Positions 44,467-56,350 of a stretch of DNA of 64,000 nt are shown here, in pieces. Position numbers and translations under genes: made by a program. The DNA is taken from the NCBI GenBank assembly GCA_951230915.1, contig OX579637.1:992001-1056000 (forward strand), in the 5' to 3' direction. The notes under the pieces were generated by a model that did no database searches, was not told where the DNA came from, and saw nothing but the letters and a program-made list of their open reading frames with translations. Position 1 is the stretch's first letter. Every line of letters begins with the position of its first letter. The DNA comes from Antitrichia curtipendula (taxonomy: Eukaryota > Streptophyta > Bryopsida > Hypnales > Leucodontaceae).

Positions 44467-45639
44467 CACGTGAACAGAAGAAAATGGGAATCAAACCAGA
44501 CCTGTACCTTATTAATCCACCCAGTCACATCAAATGTCATAGAATTTCATTTTGAAGGTGACTTGAATAAATTTGAGTAAGTTGTAAACACGCTCTAGTA
44601 TTTGAATGCACATAATTAATTAACCTTTGTATAAGGATTAATGCACCCACACATGAATAAAAAAAATTGGGAATTAAACCAGACCTGTATTTTATTAATC
44701 CACCCAGTCACATCAAATGTCATAGAATTTCATTTTGAAAGTGACTTGAATAAATTTGAGTAAGTTGTAAACACGCTCTAGTATTTGAATGTACAAAATT
44801 ATTTAATATTTGTATAAATAATAATGCACCCACACGTGAATAAAAGCAAATGGGAATCAAACCAGACCTGTACTTTATTAATCCACCCAGTCACATCAAT
44901 TGTCATAGAATTTTATTTTGAATGTCACTTGAATAAATTTGTGTAAGTTGTAAACACGCTCTAGTATTTGAATGTACAAAATTATTTAATACTTGTGTAA
45001 AGATTAATGCAACTACACTTGAACAAAAGCAAATGGGAATTAAACCAGACCTGTACTTTATAAATCCACCCAGTCACATCAATTGTCATAGAATTTCATT
45101 TTGAAAGTGAGTTGAATAAATTTGTGTAAGTTGTAAACACGCTCTAGTATTTGAATGTACATAATTAATTAACCTTTGTATAAGGATTAATGCACCCACA
45201 CGTGAATAAAAAAAAATGGGAATTAAACCAGACCTGTATTTTATTAATCCACCCAGTCACATCAAATGTCATAGAATTTCATTTTGAAAGTGACTTGAAT
45301 AAATTTGAGTAAGTTGTAAACACGCTCTAGTATTTGAATGTACAAAATTATTTAATATTTGTATAAATAATAATGCACCCACACGTGAATAAAAGCAAAT
45401 GGGAATCAAACCAGACCTGTAGTTTATTAATCCACCCAGTCACATCAATTGTCATAGAATTTTATTTTGAATGTCACTTGAATAAATTTGTGTAAGTTGT
45501 AAACACGCTCTAGTATTTGAATGTACAAAATTATTTAATACTTGTGTAAAGATTAATGCAACTACACTTGAACAAAAGCAAACGGGAATTAAACCAGACC
45601 TGTACTTTATAAATCCACCCAGTCACATCAATTGTCATA

Positions 45640-47470
45640 GAATTTCATTTTGAAAGTGAGTTGAATAAATTTGTGTAAGTTGTAAACACGCTCTAGTATT
45701 TGAATGTACATAATTAATTAACCTTTGTATAAGGATTAATGCACCCACACGTGAACAGAAGAAAATGGGAATCAAACCAGACCTGTACCTTATTAATCCA
45801 CCCAGTCACATCAAATGTCATAGAACTTCATTTTGAAGGTGACTTGAATAAATTTGAGTAAGTTGTAAACACGCTCTAGTAGTTGAATGCACATAATTAA
45901 TTAACCTTTGTATAAGGATTAATGCACCCACACATGATTAAAAAAAAATGGGAATTAAACCAGACCTGTATTTTATTAATCCACCCAGTCACATCAAATG
46001 TCATAAAATTTTATTTTGAAAGTCACTTGAATAAATTTGTGTAAGTTGTAAACACGCTCTAGTATTTGAATGTACAAAATTATTTAATACTTGTGTAAAG
46101 ATTAATGCACCCATATGTGAATAAAAGCAAATGGGAATCAAACCAGACTTGTACTTTATTAGTCCGCCCAGTCACATCAAATGTCATAGAACTTCATTTT
46201 GAAAGTGACTTGAATAAATTTGAGTAAGTTGTAAACACGCTCTAGTATTTGAATGCACATAATTAATTAACCTTTGTATAAGGATTAATGCACCCACACA
46301 TGAATAAAAAAAAATGGGAATTAAACCAGACCTGTACTTTATTAGTCCGCCCAGTCACATCAAATGTCATAGAACTTCATTTTGAAAGTGACTTGAATAA
46401 ATTTGAGTAAGTTGTAAACACGCACTAGTATTTGAATATACAAAATTAATTAACCTTTGTATAAGGATTAATGCAACTACACTTGAACGAAAGCAAATAG
46501 GAATTAAACCACACCTGTACTTTATTAATCCACCCAGTCACATCAAATGTCATAGAATTTCATTTTGAAAGTGAGTTGAATAAATTTGTGTAAGTTGTAA
46601 ACACGCTCTAGTATTTGAATGTACATAATTAATTAACCTTTGTATAAGGATTAATGCACCCACACGTGAACAGAAGAAAATGGGAATCAAACCAGACCTG
46701 TACCTTATTAATCCACCCAGTCACATCAAATGTCATAGAACTTCATTTTGAAGGTGACTTGAATAAATTTGAGTAAGTTGTAAACACGCTCTAGTATTTG
46801 AATGCACATAATTAATTAACCTTTGTATAAGGATTAATGCACCCACACATGATTAAAAAAAAATGGGAATTAAACCAGACCTGTATTTTATTAATCCACC
46901 CAGTCACATCAAATGTCATAAAATTTTATTTTGAAAGTCACTTGAATAAACTTGTGTAAGTTGTAAACACGCTCTAGTATTTGAATGTACAAAATTATTT
47001 AATACTTGTGTAAAGATTAATGCACCCATATGTGAATAAAAGCAAATGGGAATCAAACCAGACTTGTACTTTATTAGTCCGCCCAGTCACATCAAATGTC
47101 ATAGAACTTCATTTTGAAAGTGACTTGAATAAATTTGAGTAAGTTGTAAACACGCTCTAGTATTAGAATGCACATAATTAATTAACCTTTGTATAAGGAT
47201 TAATGCACCCACACATGAATAAAAAAAAATGGGAATTAAACCAGACCTGTACTTTATTAGTCCGCCCAGTCACATCAAATGTCATAGAACTTCATTTTGA
47301 AAGTGACTTGAATAAATTTGAGTAAGTTGTAAACACGCACTAGTATTTGAATATACAAAATTAATTAACCTTTGTATAAGGATTAATGCAACTACACTTG
47401 AACGAAAGCAAATAGGAATTAAACCACACCTGTACTTTAATAATCCACCCAGTCACATCAAATGTCATAG
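45640..47470 (+). repeat. Tandem pentamer, 2 x 915 bp
   Basis: GAACAGAAG at 45,753 and 46,668 are 915 bp apart. Each copy then shows, in order, CACATGATTAAAAAAAAATGG, GCACCCATATGTG with TTGTACTTTATTAGTCCGCC, CACATGAATAAAAAAAAATG with TTAGTCCGCC, and CTTGAACGAAAGC. It is a recent five-monomer tandem duplication that follows the end of the block copied at an offset of 5,494 bp. Confidence 0.85.
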
Positions 47471-50400
47471 AATTTCATTTTGAAAGTGAGTTGAATAAAT
47501 TTGTGTAAGTTGTAAACACGCACTAGTATTTGAATGTACAAAATTAATTAACCTTTGTATAAGGATTAATGCAACTACACTTGAACAAAAGCAAATAGGA
47601 ATTAAACCAGACCTGTACTTTATTAATCCACCCAGTCACATCAAATGTCATAGAATTTCATTTTGAAAGTGAGTTGAATAAATTTGTGTAAGTTGTAAAC
47701 ATGCTCTAGTATTTGAATGTACAAAATTAATTAACCTTTGTATAAGGATTAATGCAACTACACTTGAACAAAAGCAAATAGGAATTAAACCAGACCTGTA
47801 CTTTATTAATCCACCCAGTCACATCAAATGTCATAGAATTTAATTTTGAAAGTGAGTTGAATAAATTTGTGTAAGTTGTAAACACGCACTAGTATTTGAA
47901 TATACAAAATTAATTAACCTTTGTATAAGGATTAATGCAACTACACTTGAACGAAAGCAAATAGGAATTAAACCACACCTGTACTTTATTAATCCACCCA
48001 GTCACATCAAATGTCATAGAATTTCATTTTGAAAGTGAGTTGAATAAATTTGTGTAAATTGTAAACACGCACTAGTATTTGAATGTACAAAATTAATTAA
48101 CCTTTGTATAAGGATTAATGCAACTACACTTGAACAAAAGCAAATAGGAATTAAACCAGACCTGTACTTTATTAATCCACCCAGTCACATCAAATGTCAT
48201 AGAATTTAATTTTGAAGGTGACTTGAATAAATTTGTGTAAGTTGTAAACACGCTCTAGTATTTGAGTGCACGAAAATATTTAATTTTTTAGTGAAATTTA
48301 ATGCACCCACACGTGGATAAAAGAAAATGGGAATCAAACCAGACCTGTATTTTATTAATCCACCCAGCCACATCAAATGTCATAGAACTTCATTTTGAAA
48401 GTGACTTGAATAAATTTGAGTAAGTTATAAACACGCTGTAGTATTTGAATGTACATAATTAATTAACCTTTGTATAAGGATTAATGCACCCACACGTGAA
48501 CAAAAGAAAATGGGAATCAAACCTGACTTGTACTTTGTTAATCCACCCAGTCACATCAAATGTCATAGAACTTCATTTTGAAAGTGATTGGAATAAATTT
48601 GAGTATGTTGTAAATACGCTCTAGTATTTGAATGTACAAAATTATCTCATATTTGTGTAAAGATTAATGCAACTACACTTGAACAAAAGCAAATGGGAAT
48701 GAAACCAGACCTGTACTTTATTAATCCACCCAGTCACATCAAAAGTCATAGAATTTCATTTTGAAAGTGACTTGAATAAATTTGAGTAAGTTGTAAACAC
48801 GCTCTAGTATTTGAATGAACAAAAATATTTAATATTAATATAAATATTAATGCACCCACATGTGAATAAAAGCAAATGGGAATCAAACCAGACTTGTACT
48901 TTGTTAATCCACCCAGTCACATCAAATGTCATAGAACTTCATTTTGAAAGTGATTGGAATAAATTTGAGTATGTTGTAAATACGCTCTAGTATTTGAATG
49001 TACAAAAATATTTAATTTTTTAGTGAAATTTAATGCACCCACACGTGGATAAAAGAAAATGGGAATCAAACCAGACCTGTACTTTATTAATCCACCCAGC
49101 CACATCAAATGTCATAGAACTTCATTTTGAAAGTGACTTGAATAAATTTGAGTAAGTTATAAACACGCTGTAGTATTTGAATGTACATAATTAATTAACC
49201 TTTGTATAAGGATTAATGCACCCACACGTGAACAAAAGCAAATGGGAATGAAACCAGACCTGTACTTTATTAATCCACCCAGTCACATCAAAAGTCATAG
49301 AATTTCATTTTGAAAGTGACTTGAATAAATTTGAGTAAGTTGTTTACTCGCTCTAGTATTTGAATGCACAAAATTATTTAATATTTGTTAAAATAATAAT
49401 GCACCCACACGTGAATAAAAACAAATGGGAATCAAACCAGACCTGTACTTTATTAATCCACCCAGTCACATCAAAGGTCATAAAATTTCATTTTGAAAGT
49501 GACTTGAATAAATTTAAGTAAGTTGTAAACACGCTCTAGTATTTGAATGTACAAAATTATTTAATATTTGTATAAATACTAATGCACCCACACGTGAATA
49601 AAAGCAAATGTGAAATAAACCAGACCTGTACTTTATTAATCCACCTAGTCACATCAAAGGTCATAGAATTTAATTTTGAAAGTGACTTGAATAAATTTGA
49701 GTAAGTTGTAAACACGCTCTAGTATTTGAATGAACAAAAATATTTAATATTAATTTAAATATTAATGCACCCACATGTGAATAAAAGCAAATGGGAATCA
49801 AACCAGACCTGTACTTTATTAGTCCGCCCAGTCACATCAAATGTCATAGAACTTCATTTTGAAAGTGACTTGAATAAATTTGAGTAAGTTGTAAACACGC
49901 ACTAGTATTTGAATATACAAAATTAATTAACCTTTGTATAAGGATTAATGCAACTACACTTGAACGAAAGCAAATAGGAATTAAACCACACCTGTACTTT
50001 ATTAATCCACCCAGTCATATCAAAGGTCATAGAATTTCATTTTGAAAGTGACTTGAATAAATTTGAATAAGTTGTTAACTCGCTCTAGTATTTGAATGCA
50101 CAAAATTATTTAATATTTGTTTAAATAATAATGCACCCACACGTGAATAAAAACAAATGGGAATCAAACCAGACCTGTACTTTATTAATCCACCCAGTCA
50201 CATCAAAGGTCATAAAATTTCATTTTGAAAGTGACTTGAATAAATTTGAGTAAGTTGTAAACACGCTCTAGTATTTGAATGTACAAAATTATTTAATATT
50301 TGTATAAATACTAATGCACCCACACGTGAATAAAAGCAAATGGGAAATAAACCAGACCTGTACTTTATTAATCCACCCAGTCACATCAAAGGTCATAGAA

Positions 50401-53400
50401 TTTCATTTTGAAAGTGACTTGAATAAATTTGAGTAAGTTGTAAACACGCTCTAGTATTTGAATGAACAAAAATATTTAATATTAATATAAATATTAATGC
50501 ACCCACATGTGAATAAAAGCAAATGGGAATCAAACCAGACCTGTACTTTATTAATCCACCCAGTCACATCAAAGTTTATTGAATTTCATTTTGAAAGTGA
50601 CTTGAATAAATTTGAGTAAATTGTAAACACGCTGTAGTATTTGAATGTACATAATTAATTAACCTTTGTATAAGGATTAATGCACCCACACGTGAACAAA
50701 AGAAAATGGGAATCAAACCAGACCTGTACTTTGTTAATCCACCCAGTCATATCAAAGGTCATAGAATTTCATTTTGAAAGTGAGTTGAATAAATTTGAGT
50801 AAGTTGTAAACACGCTCTAGTATTTGAATGCACAAAAATATTTATTTCTTTAGTGAAATTTAATGCACCCACACGTGAATAAAAGAAAATGGGAATCAAA
50901 CCAGACCTGTACTTTATTAATCCACCCAGTCACATCAAAGTTTATTGAATTTCATTTTGAAAGTGACTTGAATAAATTTGAATAAGTTGTAAACACGCTC
51001 TAGTATTTGAATGTACAAAATTAATTAACCTTTGTATAAGGATTAATGCACCCACACGTGAACAAAAGAAAATGGGAATCAAACCAGACCTGTACTTTAT
51101 TAATCCACCCAGTCACATCAAATGTCATAGAATTTCATTTTGAAAGTGACTTGAATAAATTTGAGTAAGTTGTAAACACGCTCTAGTATTTGAATGCACA
51201 AAAATATTTATTTCTTTAGTGAAATTTAATGCACCCACACGTGAATAAAAGAAAATGGGAATCAAACCAGACCTGTACTTTAATAATCCACCCAGTCACA
51301 TCAAATGTCATAGAACTTCATTTTGAAGGTGACTTGAATAAATTTGAGTAAGTTGTAAACACGCTCTAGTATTTGAATGCACATAATTAATTAACCTTTG
51401 TATAAGGATTAATGCACCCACACGTGAAGAAAAGAAAATGGGAATCAAACCGGACCTGTACTTTATTAATCTACCCAGTCAAATCAAATGTCATGGAACT
51501 TCATTTTGAAAGTGACTTGACTAAATTTGAGGAAGTTATAAACACGCTGTAGTATTTGAATGTACATAAATAAATAACCTTTGTATAAGGATTAATGCAC
51601 CCACACGTGAACAAAAGAAAATGGGAATCAAACCAGACTTGTACTTTGTTAATCCACCCAGTCACATCAAATGTCATAGAACTTCGTTTTGAAAGTGATT
51701 GGAATAAATTTGAGTATGTTGTAAATACGCTCTAGTATTTGAATGTACAAAATTATCTCATATTTGTGTAAAGATTAATGCAACTACACTTGAACAAAAG
51801 CAAATGGGAATGAAACCAGACCTGTACTTTATTAATCCACCCAGTCACATCAAAAGTCATAGAATTTCATTTTGAAAGTGACTTGAATCGATTTGAGTAA
51901 GTTGTTAACTCGCTCTAGTATTTGAATGCACAAAATTATTTAATATTTGTTTAAATAATAATGCACCCACACGTGAATAAAAACAAATGGGAATTAAACC
52001 AGACCTGTACTTTATTAATCCACCCAGTCACATCAAAGGTCATAGAATTTCATTTTGAATGTGACTTGAATAAATTTGAGTAAGTTGTAAACACGCACTA
52101 GTATTTGAATGAACAAAAATATTTAATATTAATATAAATATTAATGCACCCACATGTGAATAAAAGCAAATGGGAATCAAACCAGACCTGTACTTTATTA
52201 ATCCACCCAGTCACATCAAATGTCATAGAACTTCATTTTGAAGGTGACTTGAATAAATTTGAGTAAGTTGTAAACACGCTCTAGTATTTGAATGCACATA
52301 ATTAATTAACCTTTGTATAAGGATTAATGCACCCACACGTGAAGAAAAGAAAATGGGAATCAAACCGGACCTGTACTTTATTAATCTACCCAGTCAAATC
52401 AAATGTCATAGAACTTCATTTTGAAAGTGATTGGAATAAATTTGAGTAAGTTGTAAACACGCTCTAGTATTTGAATGCACAAAATTAATTAACCTTTGTA
52501 TAAGGATTAATGCACCCACACGTGAACAAAAGAAAATGGGAATCAAACCGGACCTGTACTTTATTAATCTACCCAGTCAAATCAAATGTCATAGAATTTC
52601 ATTTTGAAAGTGACTTGAATAAATTTGAGTAAGTTGTAAACACGCTCTAGTATTTGAATGTACAAAATTATTTAATATTTGTATAAATAATAATGCACCC
52701 ACACGTGAATAAAAGCAAATGGGAATTAAACCAGACCTGTACTTTATTAATCCACCCAGTCACATTAATGGTCATAGAACTTCATTTTGAAAGTGACTTG
52801 AATCAATTTGAGTAAGTTGTAAACACGCTCTAGTATTTGAATGTACAAAATTATTTAATATTTGTATAAATATTAATGCACCCATATGTGAATAAAAGCA
52901 AATGGGAATCAAACCAGACTTGTACTTTATTAATCCACCCGGTCACATCAAAGGTCATAGAATTTTATTTTGAAAGTCACTTGAATAAATTTGTGTAAGT
53001 TGTAAACACGCACTAGTATTTGAATGTACAAAATTAATTAACCTTTGTATAAGGATTAATGCAACTACACTTGAACAAAAGCAAATAAGAATTAAACCAC
53101 ACCTGTACTTTATTAATCCACCCAGTCACATCAAATGTCATAGAATTTCATTTTGAAAGTGACTTGAATAAATTTGAGTAAGTTATAAACACGCTGTAGT
53201 ATTTGAATGTACATAATTAATTAACCTTTGTATAAGGATTAATTCACCCACACGTGAACAAAAAAAAATGGGAATCAAACCAGACCTGTACTTTATTAAT
53301 CCACCCAGTCACATCAAATGTCATAGAATTTAATTTTGAAAGTGAGTTGAATAAATTTGTGTAAGTTGTAAACATGCTCTTGTATTTGAGTGCACAAAAT

Positions 53401-54740
53401 TTTTTAATTTTTTAGTGAAATTTAATGCACCCACACGTGGATAAAAGAAAATGGGAATCAAACCAGACCTGTACTTTATTAATCCACCCAGCCACATCAA
53501 ATGTCATAGAACTTCATTTTGAAAGTGACTTGAATCAATTTGAGTAAGTTGTAAACACGCTCTAGTATTTGAGTGCACAAAATTAATCAACCTTTGTATA
53601 AGGATTAATGCACCCACACGTGAACAAAAGAAAATGGGAATCAAACCAGACCTGTACTTTATTAATCCACCCAGTCACATCAAATGTCATAGAATTTAAT
53701 TTTGAAAGTGAGTTGAATAAATTTGTGTAAGTTGTAAACATGCTCTAGTATTTGAGTGCACAAAATTTTTTAATTTTTTAGTGAAATTTAATGCACCCAC
53801 ACGTGGATAAAAGAAAATGGGAATCAAACCAGACCTGTACTTTATTAATCCACCCAGCCACATCAAATGTCATAGAACTTCATTTTGAAAGTGACTTGAA
53901 TAAATTTGAGTAAGTTGTAAACACGCTCTAGTATTTGAATGTACAAAATTAATTAACCTTTGTATAGGGATTAATGCACCCACACGTGAACAAAAGAAAA
54001 TGGGAATCAAACCAGACCTGTACTTTATTAATCCACCCAGTCACATCAAAGGTCATAGAACTTCATTTTGAAAGTGAGTTGAATAAATTTGTGTAAGTTG
54101 TAAACACGCTCTAGTATTTGAATGCACAAAAATATTTATTTCTTTAGTGAAATTTAATGCACCCACACGTGAAGAAAAGAAAATGGGAATCAAACCTGAC
54201 GTGTACTTTATTAATCCACCCAGTCACATCAAATGTCATAGAACTTCATTTTGAAGGTGACTTGAATAAATTTGAGTAAGTTGTAAACACGCTCTAGTAT
54301 TTGAATGCACATAATTAATTAACCTTTGTATAAGGATTAATGCACCCACACGTGAATAAAAGAAAATGGGAATCAAACCGGACCTGTACTTTATTAATCT
54401 ACCCAGTCAAATCAAATGTCATAGAACTTCATTTTGAAAGTGATTGGAATAAATTTGAGTAAGTTGTAAACACGCTCTAGTATTTGAATGCACAAAATTA
54501 ATTAACCTTTGTATAAGGATTAATGCACCCACACGTGAATAAAAGCAAATGGGAATTAAACCAGACCTGTACTTTATTAATCCACCCAGTCACATCAAAT
54601 GTCATAGAACTTCATTTTGAAAGTGACTTGAATAAATTTGAGTAAGTTGTAAATACGCTCTAGTATTTGAATGTACAAAATTATTTAATATTTGTGTAAA
54701 GATTAATGCAACTACACTTGAACAAAAGAAAATGGGGTTT
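47471..54740 (+). repeat. Right-hand array segment, local dimer and tetramer repeats
   Basis: Only satellite is visible. A dimer repeat is marked by GTGATTGGAATAAATTTGAG at 48,584 and 48,950 (366 bp). A tetramer spacing is marked by TGTTTACTCGCTCTAG at 49,341 and TGTTAACTCGCTCTAG at 50,073 (732 bp), with a further copy at 51,903. Class D linkers are common (near 48,820, 49,730, 50,470 and 52,110). Monomers remain close to consensus until about 54,740. Confidence 0.75.
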
Positions 54741-55422
54741 AAACCGGACCTATATTTTCTTAATCCACCGAGTCACATTAAATGTCATAGAATTTCATTT
54801 TGAAAGTGAGTTGAATAAATTTGTGTAAATTGTATGCACGCTCTAGTATTTGAATGTACAGAAGCAATTCTTTTTTGTGTAAAATTTAATGCACCCACAC
54901 ATGAATAAAAGAAAGTCGGAAATAAACCGGACCTGAACTTTGTTAATCCACCCACATCAAATTTCATAGAATTTGATTTTGAAAGTGACCTGAATGAATT
55001 TGTGTAAGTTTTAAACACCCTCTTGTATTTGAATGCACAAAAATATTTAGTTTTTGTGTAAAGTTTAATGCTCCCACACATGAAAAGAAGAAAATGGGAA
55101 TTAAACCAGACCTGAACTTTATTAATCCACCCACATCAAATGTTATAGAATTTCATTTTGAAAGTGACTTTAATAAATTTGTGTATGTTTTAATCACCCT
55201 CTTGTATTTGAATGCTCAAATATATTTAGTTTTTGAGTGAAATTTATTGCACCCACACATGAATAAAGGAAAGTTGGAATTAATCCGGACCTGAACTTTG
55301 TTAATCCACCCACATCAAATGTCATAGAGTTTGATTTTGAAAGTGACTTGAATAAATTTGTGTAAGTTGTAAACACTCTCTAGTATTTGAATGCACAAAA
55401 ATATTTAATTTTTTAGTAAAAT
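54741..55422 (+). repeat. Diverged edge monomers, inner part
   Basis: Three to four monomers depart clearly from the consensus. CCCACCCAGTCACATC is shortened to CCACCCACATC at about 54,950, 55,130 and 55,310. CAGACCTGTACTTT becomes GGACCTGAACTTTG. GTAAACACGCTC becomes TTAAACACCCTC. Divergence at the rim is typical where homogenisation by unequal exchange fades. Confidence 0.85.
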
Positions 55423-56350
55423 TTAACCCGTAAAGGACCAAGGCCATTTTTCTGCCAAAAAACACTCAAAACTGCCATTTCTATAGCAAATAGTAAAAAA
55501 ATTGAAAATTATTGTTTTTTCACATCTAACCGTAGGATCTTATACCTAACTAGTATGAAAATGTGTGGATAAAATTTCAGAATTTTTGACCGCACAGATT
55601 GCAAGATATCTGCATCTAAAGTGAAAAAACCAAGTATTTCAGCACATTGCGGGACTAGATTTTATGACTTTGAACATTTTTAACTTAAATGTTTTGCACT
55701 ACAAAGTTTTGAGCTTTTAATCTTTATAGTGGAGAATTGAGTTGAGAGTCTAGGAAAAAAAAAAAATTCCCAAGAACTTAATTTTCATTATTAAAAAAAT
55801 TATTAAGTAGAAGTAGGTACAAGATAGAAAGAAAATCTAAAATATTAATATCTTTTATATGGAATTAAAAAGCACTAATCCCAATGGTGAGATTGTTCTA
55901 GAAAAAAAACTAAACCTTGTGGAACTTTTTGTTTTGATAAATTATAAAAATTGCATTCAGAAATGAATCCTACAAGTTATTTTTTCAGGAAGATGCTCTA
56001 AGTGCCCGAAAAACAAGATTGTCCATAACTTTCTCATAACAAATCCAAATGAAATGAATAAAAGCTTTCCAGATAGAAAAATATATAATCTATAAGAAAA
56101 AAAAATTAGAAAAAAAAAAAAAAAAAATTGCAAATTTTTTTTTGCTGCCCCCTGACCGCTGTTTTGAGCTTATTTGATCATAACCTTTGTTCCCGGGCAC
56201 CGATTGTGAAAAAATTATATTCCCAGAAAGCTAATCAATTTTTCTATCTTCAAAAATAAATTCAAAAAATCACGACAAAAATTCAGCCCACAGGTACCTG
56301 CCCGAAATCCCGTTTGTCCCCCGAAGGGACAATGGTCCTTTAGGGGTTAA
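55423..56350. mobile_element. Non-autonomous piggyBac-like DNA transposon (MITE) with TTAA duplication
   Basis: A 920-bp insert at 55,427-56,346 is flanked by TTAA at 55,423-55,426 and 56,347-56,350. The satellite reads ATTTAA before it and TGCACCCACACGTG after it, so removing the insert and one TTAA restores a class C linker. The terminal inverted repeats are CCCGTAAAGGACCA (55,427-55,440) and TGGTCCTTTAGGGG (56,333-56,346), matching at 13 of 14 positions. A right subterminal hairpin TTGTCCC/GGGACAA lies at 56,314-56,332, and a perfect palindrome CAGGTACCTG at 56,291-56,300. No open frame of useful length is present, so it cannot code its own transposase. TTAA target duplication and CCC ends are hallmarks of the piggyBac superfamily. 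Family assignment rests on these termini only. Confidence 0.85.

Larger units (their letters stand above)
1..55422 (+). repeat. Main satellite array, monomer about 183 bp, about 303 head-to-tail copies
   Basis: The landmark CACGTG (or CACTTG) recurs at 1, 185, 368, 551 and 734, so the period is 183 bp, or 184 bp in monomers with one extra A before TTATTT. Every monomer I read has the same orientation. A core of about 135 bp is well conserved and contains a CACGTG box, CAGACCTGTACTTTATTAAT, CATTTTGAAAGTGACTTG and CTCTAGTATTTGAATG. A linker of about 45 bp falls into discrete classes. Class A carries TTAATTAACC and TATAAGG. Class B carries TTTGTGTAAAG and is followed by CAACTACACTTG. Class C carries TTTTTTAGTGAAATTTAA. 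Class D carries TTAATATTAATATAAATATT. Class E has TTTGTCTTAG, TTTGTTTAAAC or TTTGTATAAATAA variants. Monomer length and AT content fit a centromeric or heterochromatic satellite. That role is inference, and I do not recognise the family. Confidence 0.97.

Noticed and set aside
54785..55376. Longer minus-strand frames of 98 and 60 codons in the diverged edge monomers
   Set aside because: They are the same periodic frame, lengthened where edge monomers lost a stop through deletions. The peptides repeat the satellite translation.
1..55422. CENP-B box in the satellite
   Set aside because: I found no match to the TTCG...A..CGGG pattern in the monomer. The only regular CpGs are in CACGTG and ACACGC.
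1..55422. CRISPR array
   Set aside because: Repeats are contiguous 183-bp monomers with no unique spacers, and the rest of the window is eukaryotic in character.
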